Assembly: GCA_013297585.1 (NCBI GenBank)
Contig: JAAFHG010000301.1
Location: forward strand, 1-5,109
Origin: Chitinophagales bacterium
Lineage (GTDB): Bacteria; Bacteroidota; Bacteroidia; Chitinophagales; Chitinophagaceae
Direction: 5' to 3'
DNA length: 5,109 nucleotides
In this document: one piece after another, positions 5,015 through 5,109 of the stretch
Layout: each line of letters opens with the position of its first letter
Numbering within the stretch: position 1 is the stretch's first letter
Notes under the pieces: model-generated
The model's database searches: none
What the model was told of the DNA's origin: nothing
Seen by the model: only the letters and a program-made list of their open reading frames with translations
Made by a program: the position numbers and the translations under genes

Positions 5015-5050
5015 CCCCGATTGGTTCTCCTCTTGGGGCTTTTTATTTTT
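5015..5050 (+). terminator. Intrinsic terminator, plus-strand orientation (possibly bidirectional)
   Basis: CCCCGA (5015-5020) pairs with TTGGGG (5033-5038), four G-C pairs plus a G-T and an A-T pair, with a 12-nt loop rich in T and C. It is followed at once by CTTTTTATTTTT (5039-5050). The T-tract is much better on the plus strand; on the minus strand the hairpin is followed only by ATTATTTAT. The probable minus-strand stop codon at 5045-5043 lies within the T-tract, so the element may serve convergent units from both sides. Confidence 0.7.
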
Positions 5051-5109
5051 GGGCAATACTGTTGGAAAATGTTGCATAAAATTGTTGCAATTGTGGGTAA
5101 GCATTCAGT
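5043..5109 (-). CDS. Probable C-terminal end of a minus-strand gene (partial, enters from right edge)
   Basis: The minus-strand frame ending in TAA at 5045-5043 is open to the window edge and reads LNAYPQLQQFYATFSNSIAQK. Codon choice (CAA, AAT, TTT, TAT) matches the rest of the window, and the stop falls directly before the hairpin terminator, as expected for a gene end. The fragment is too short to identify. A competing reading exists on the plus strand: ATG at 5069 opens MLHKIVAIVGKHS and is also open to the edge. It has a TATTTTTG box (5044-5051) with TTG (5021-5023) 20 nt upstream. I favour the minus strand because of the terminator but cannot exclude the other. Confidence 0.35.
   Translation of the reverse strand, partial: LNAYPQLQQFYATFSNSIAQK

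Larger units (their letters stand above)
4866..5050 (+). ncRNA. Candidate structured small RNA or attenuated leader, family not recognised
   Basis: The interval has no convincing protein gene but holds consecutive hairpins on the plus strand and ends in an intrinsic terminator. Hairpin 1 is TTGcGTAC/GTACaCAA around a CTA loop (4873-4891, one C/A mismatch). Hairpin 2 is a 9-bp stem with a CAA loop, AACTACAAT/ATTGTGGTT (4893-4913). Hairpin 3 pairs TAGACC (4915-4920) with GGTCTA (4950-4955), or alternatively GTCTATC (4951-4957) pairs with GATAGAC (4967-4973). A T-run follows at 4987-4993. A TACTTTG at 4857-4863 resembles a -7 box short of one base, which would place the 5' end near 4866-4870; the 5' end is therefore a guess. 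It lacks the marks of SRP RNA, tmRNA and RNase P RNA. 6S RNA is possible by length but no long closing helix is evident. Strand is inferred from the terminator. Confidence 0.4.

Noticed and set aside
4866..5050. Assignment of the structured region to SRP RNA, tmRNA or RNase P RNA
   Set aside because: No GGAA-type SRP hairpin, no tRNA-like 3' end with CCA, and too short for RNase P RNA; 6S RNA was considered, but no long closing helix with a central bubble could be drawn.
1..5109. CRISPR array, insertion sequence, tRNA or phage genes
   Set aside because: No regularly spaced repeats, transposase motifs, terminal inverted repeats or cloverleaf sequences were seen on either strand.

Overview
The window looks like chromosome from an AT-rich member of the Bacteroidota, most likely Chitinophagaceae or a close relative. 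The reasons are a DUF2851 protein (a Bacteroidota-centred family), Maf and UbiA-family genes side by side, an adrenodoxin-type ferredoxin next to IscX, no convincing Shine-Dalgarno sequences, and promoter boxes of the Bacteroidota form TAnnTTTG. The assignment to a family is inference from gene content. No mobile element, CRISPR array, tRNA or rRNA is visible.

Layout. 1-645 (minus): the N-terminal 215 residues of a secreted, probably outer-membrane beta-rich protein that runs off the left edge. 683-1087 (plus): an OsmC-family thiol protein, divergent from the first gene across 37 bp. 4009 down to 1154 (minus): a likely operon of UbiA prenyltransferase, Maf nucleotide pyrophosphatase and DUF2851. 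4717 down to 4088 (minus): a 2Fe-2S ferredoxin and IscX, the same pair and order as the end of the E. coli isc operon, here without iscS, iscU, iscA, hscA or hscB in view. 4741-5109: about 300 bp without a convincing protein gene, containing phased repeats upstream of the ferredoxin promoter and a plus-strand array of hairpins ending in a good intrinsic terminator. At the right edge is probably the last 22 codons of another minus-strand gene.

How the parts work together. Ferredoxin and IscX form an iron-sulfur cluster assembly module. The UbiA enzyme acts on polyprenyl diphosphates in the membrane. Maf hydrolyses non-canonical or pyrimidine nucleoside triphosphates, and OsmC handles organic hydroperoxides or related thiol chemistry. 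These are housekeeping functions and form no single pathway. The least explained part is the 4860-5050 interval, which may encode an undescribed small RNA or an attenuated leader. Second is DUF2851, whose residues suggest, without proving, a PD-(D/E)xK-like core and a four-cysteine metal site.

Three start codons deserve attention. The ferredoxin should start at the ATG at 4717 or 4714, because the longer TTG reading contains the promoter. DUF2851 should start at the ATG at 2434, two codons inside a TTG reading. The UbiA gene appears to use GTG.
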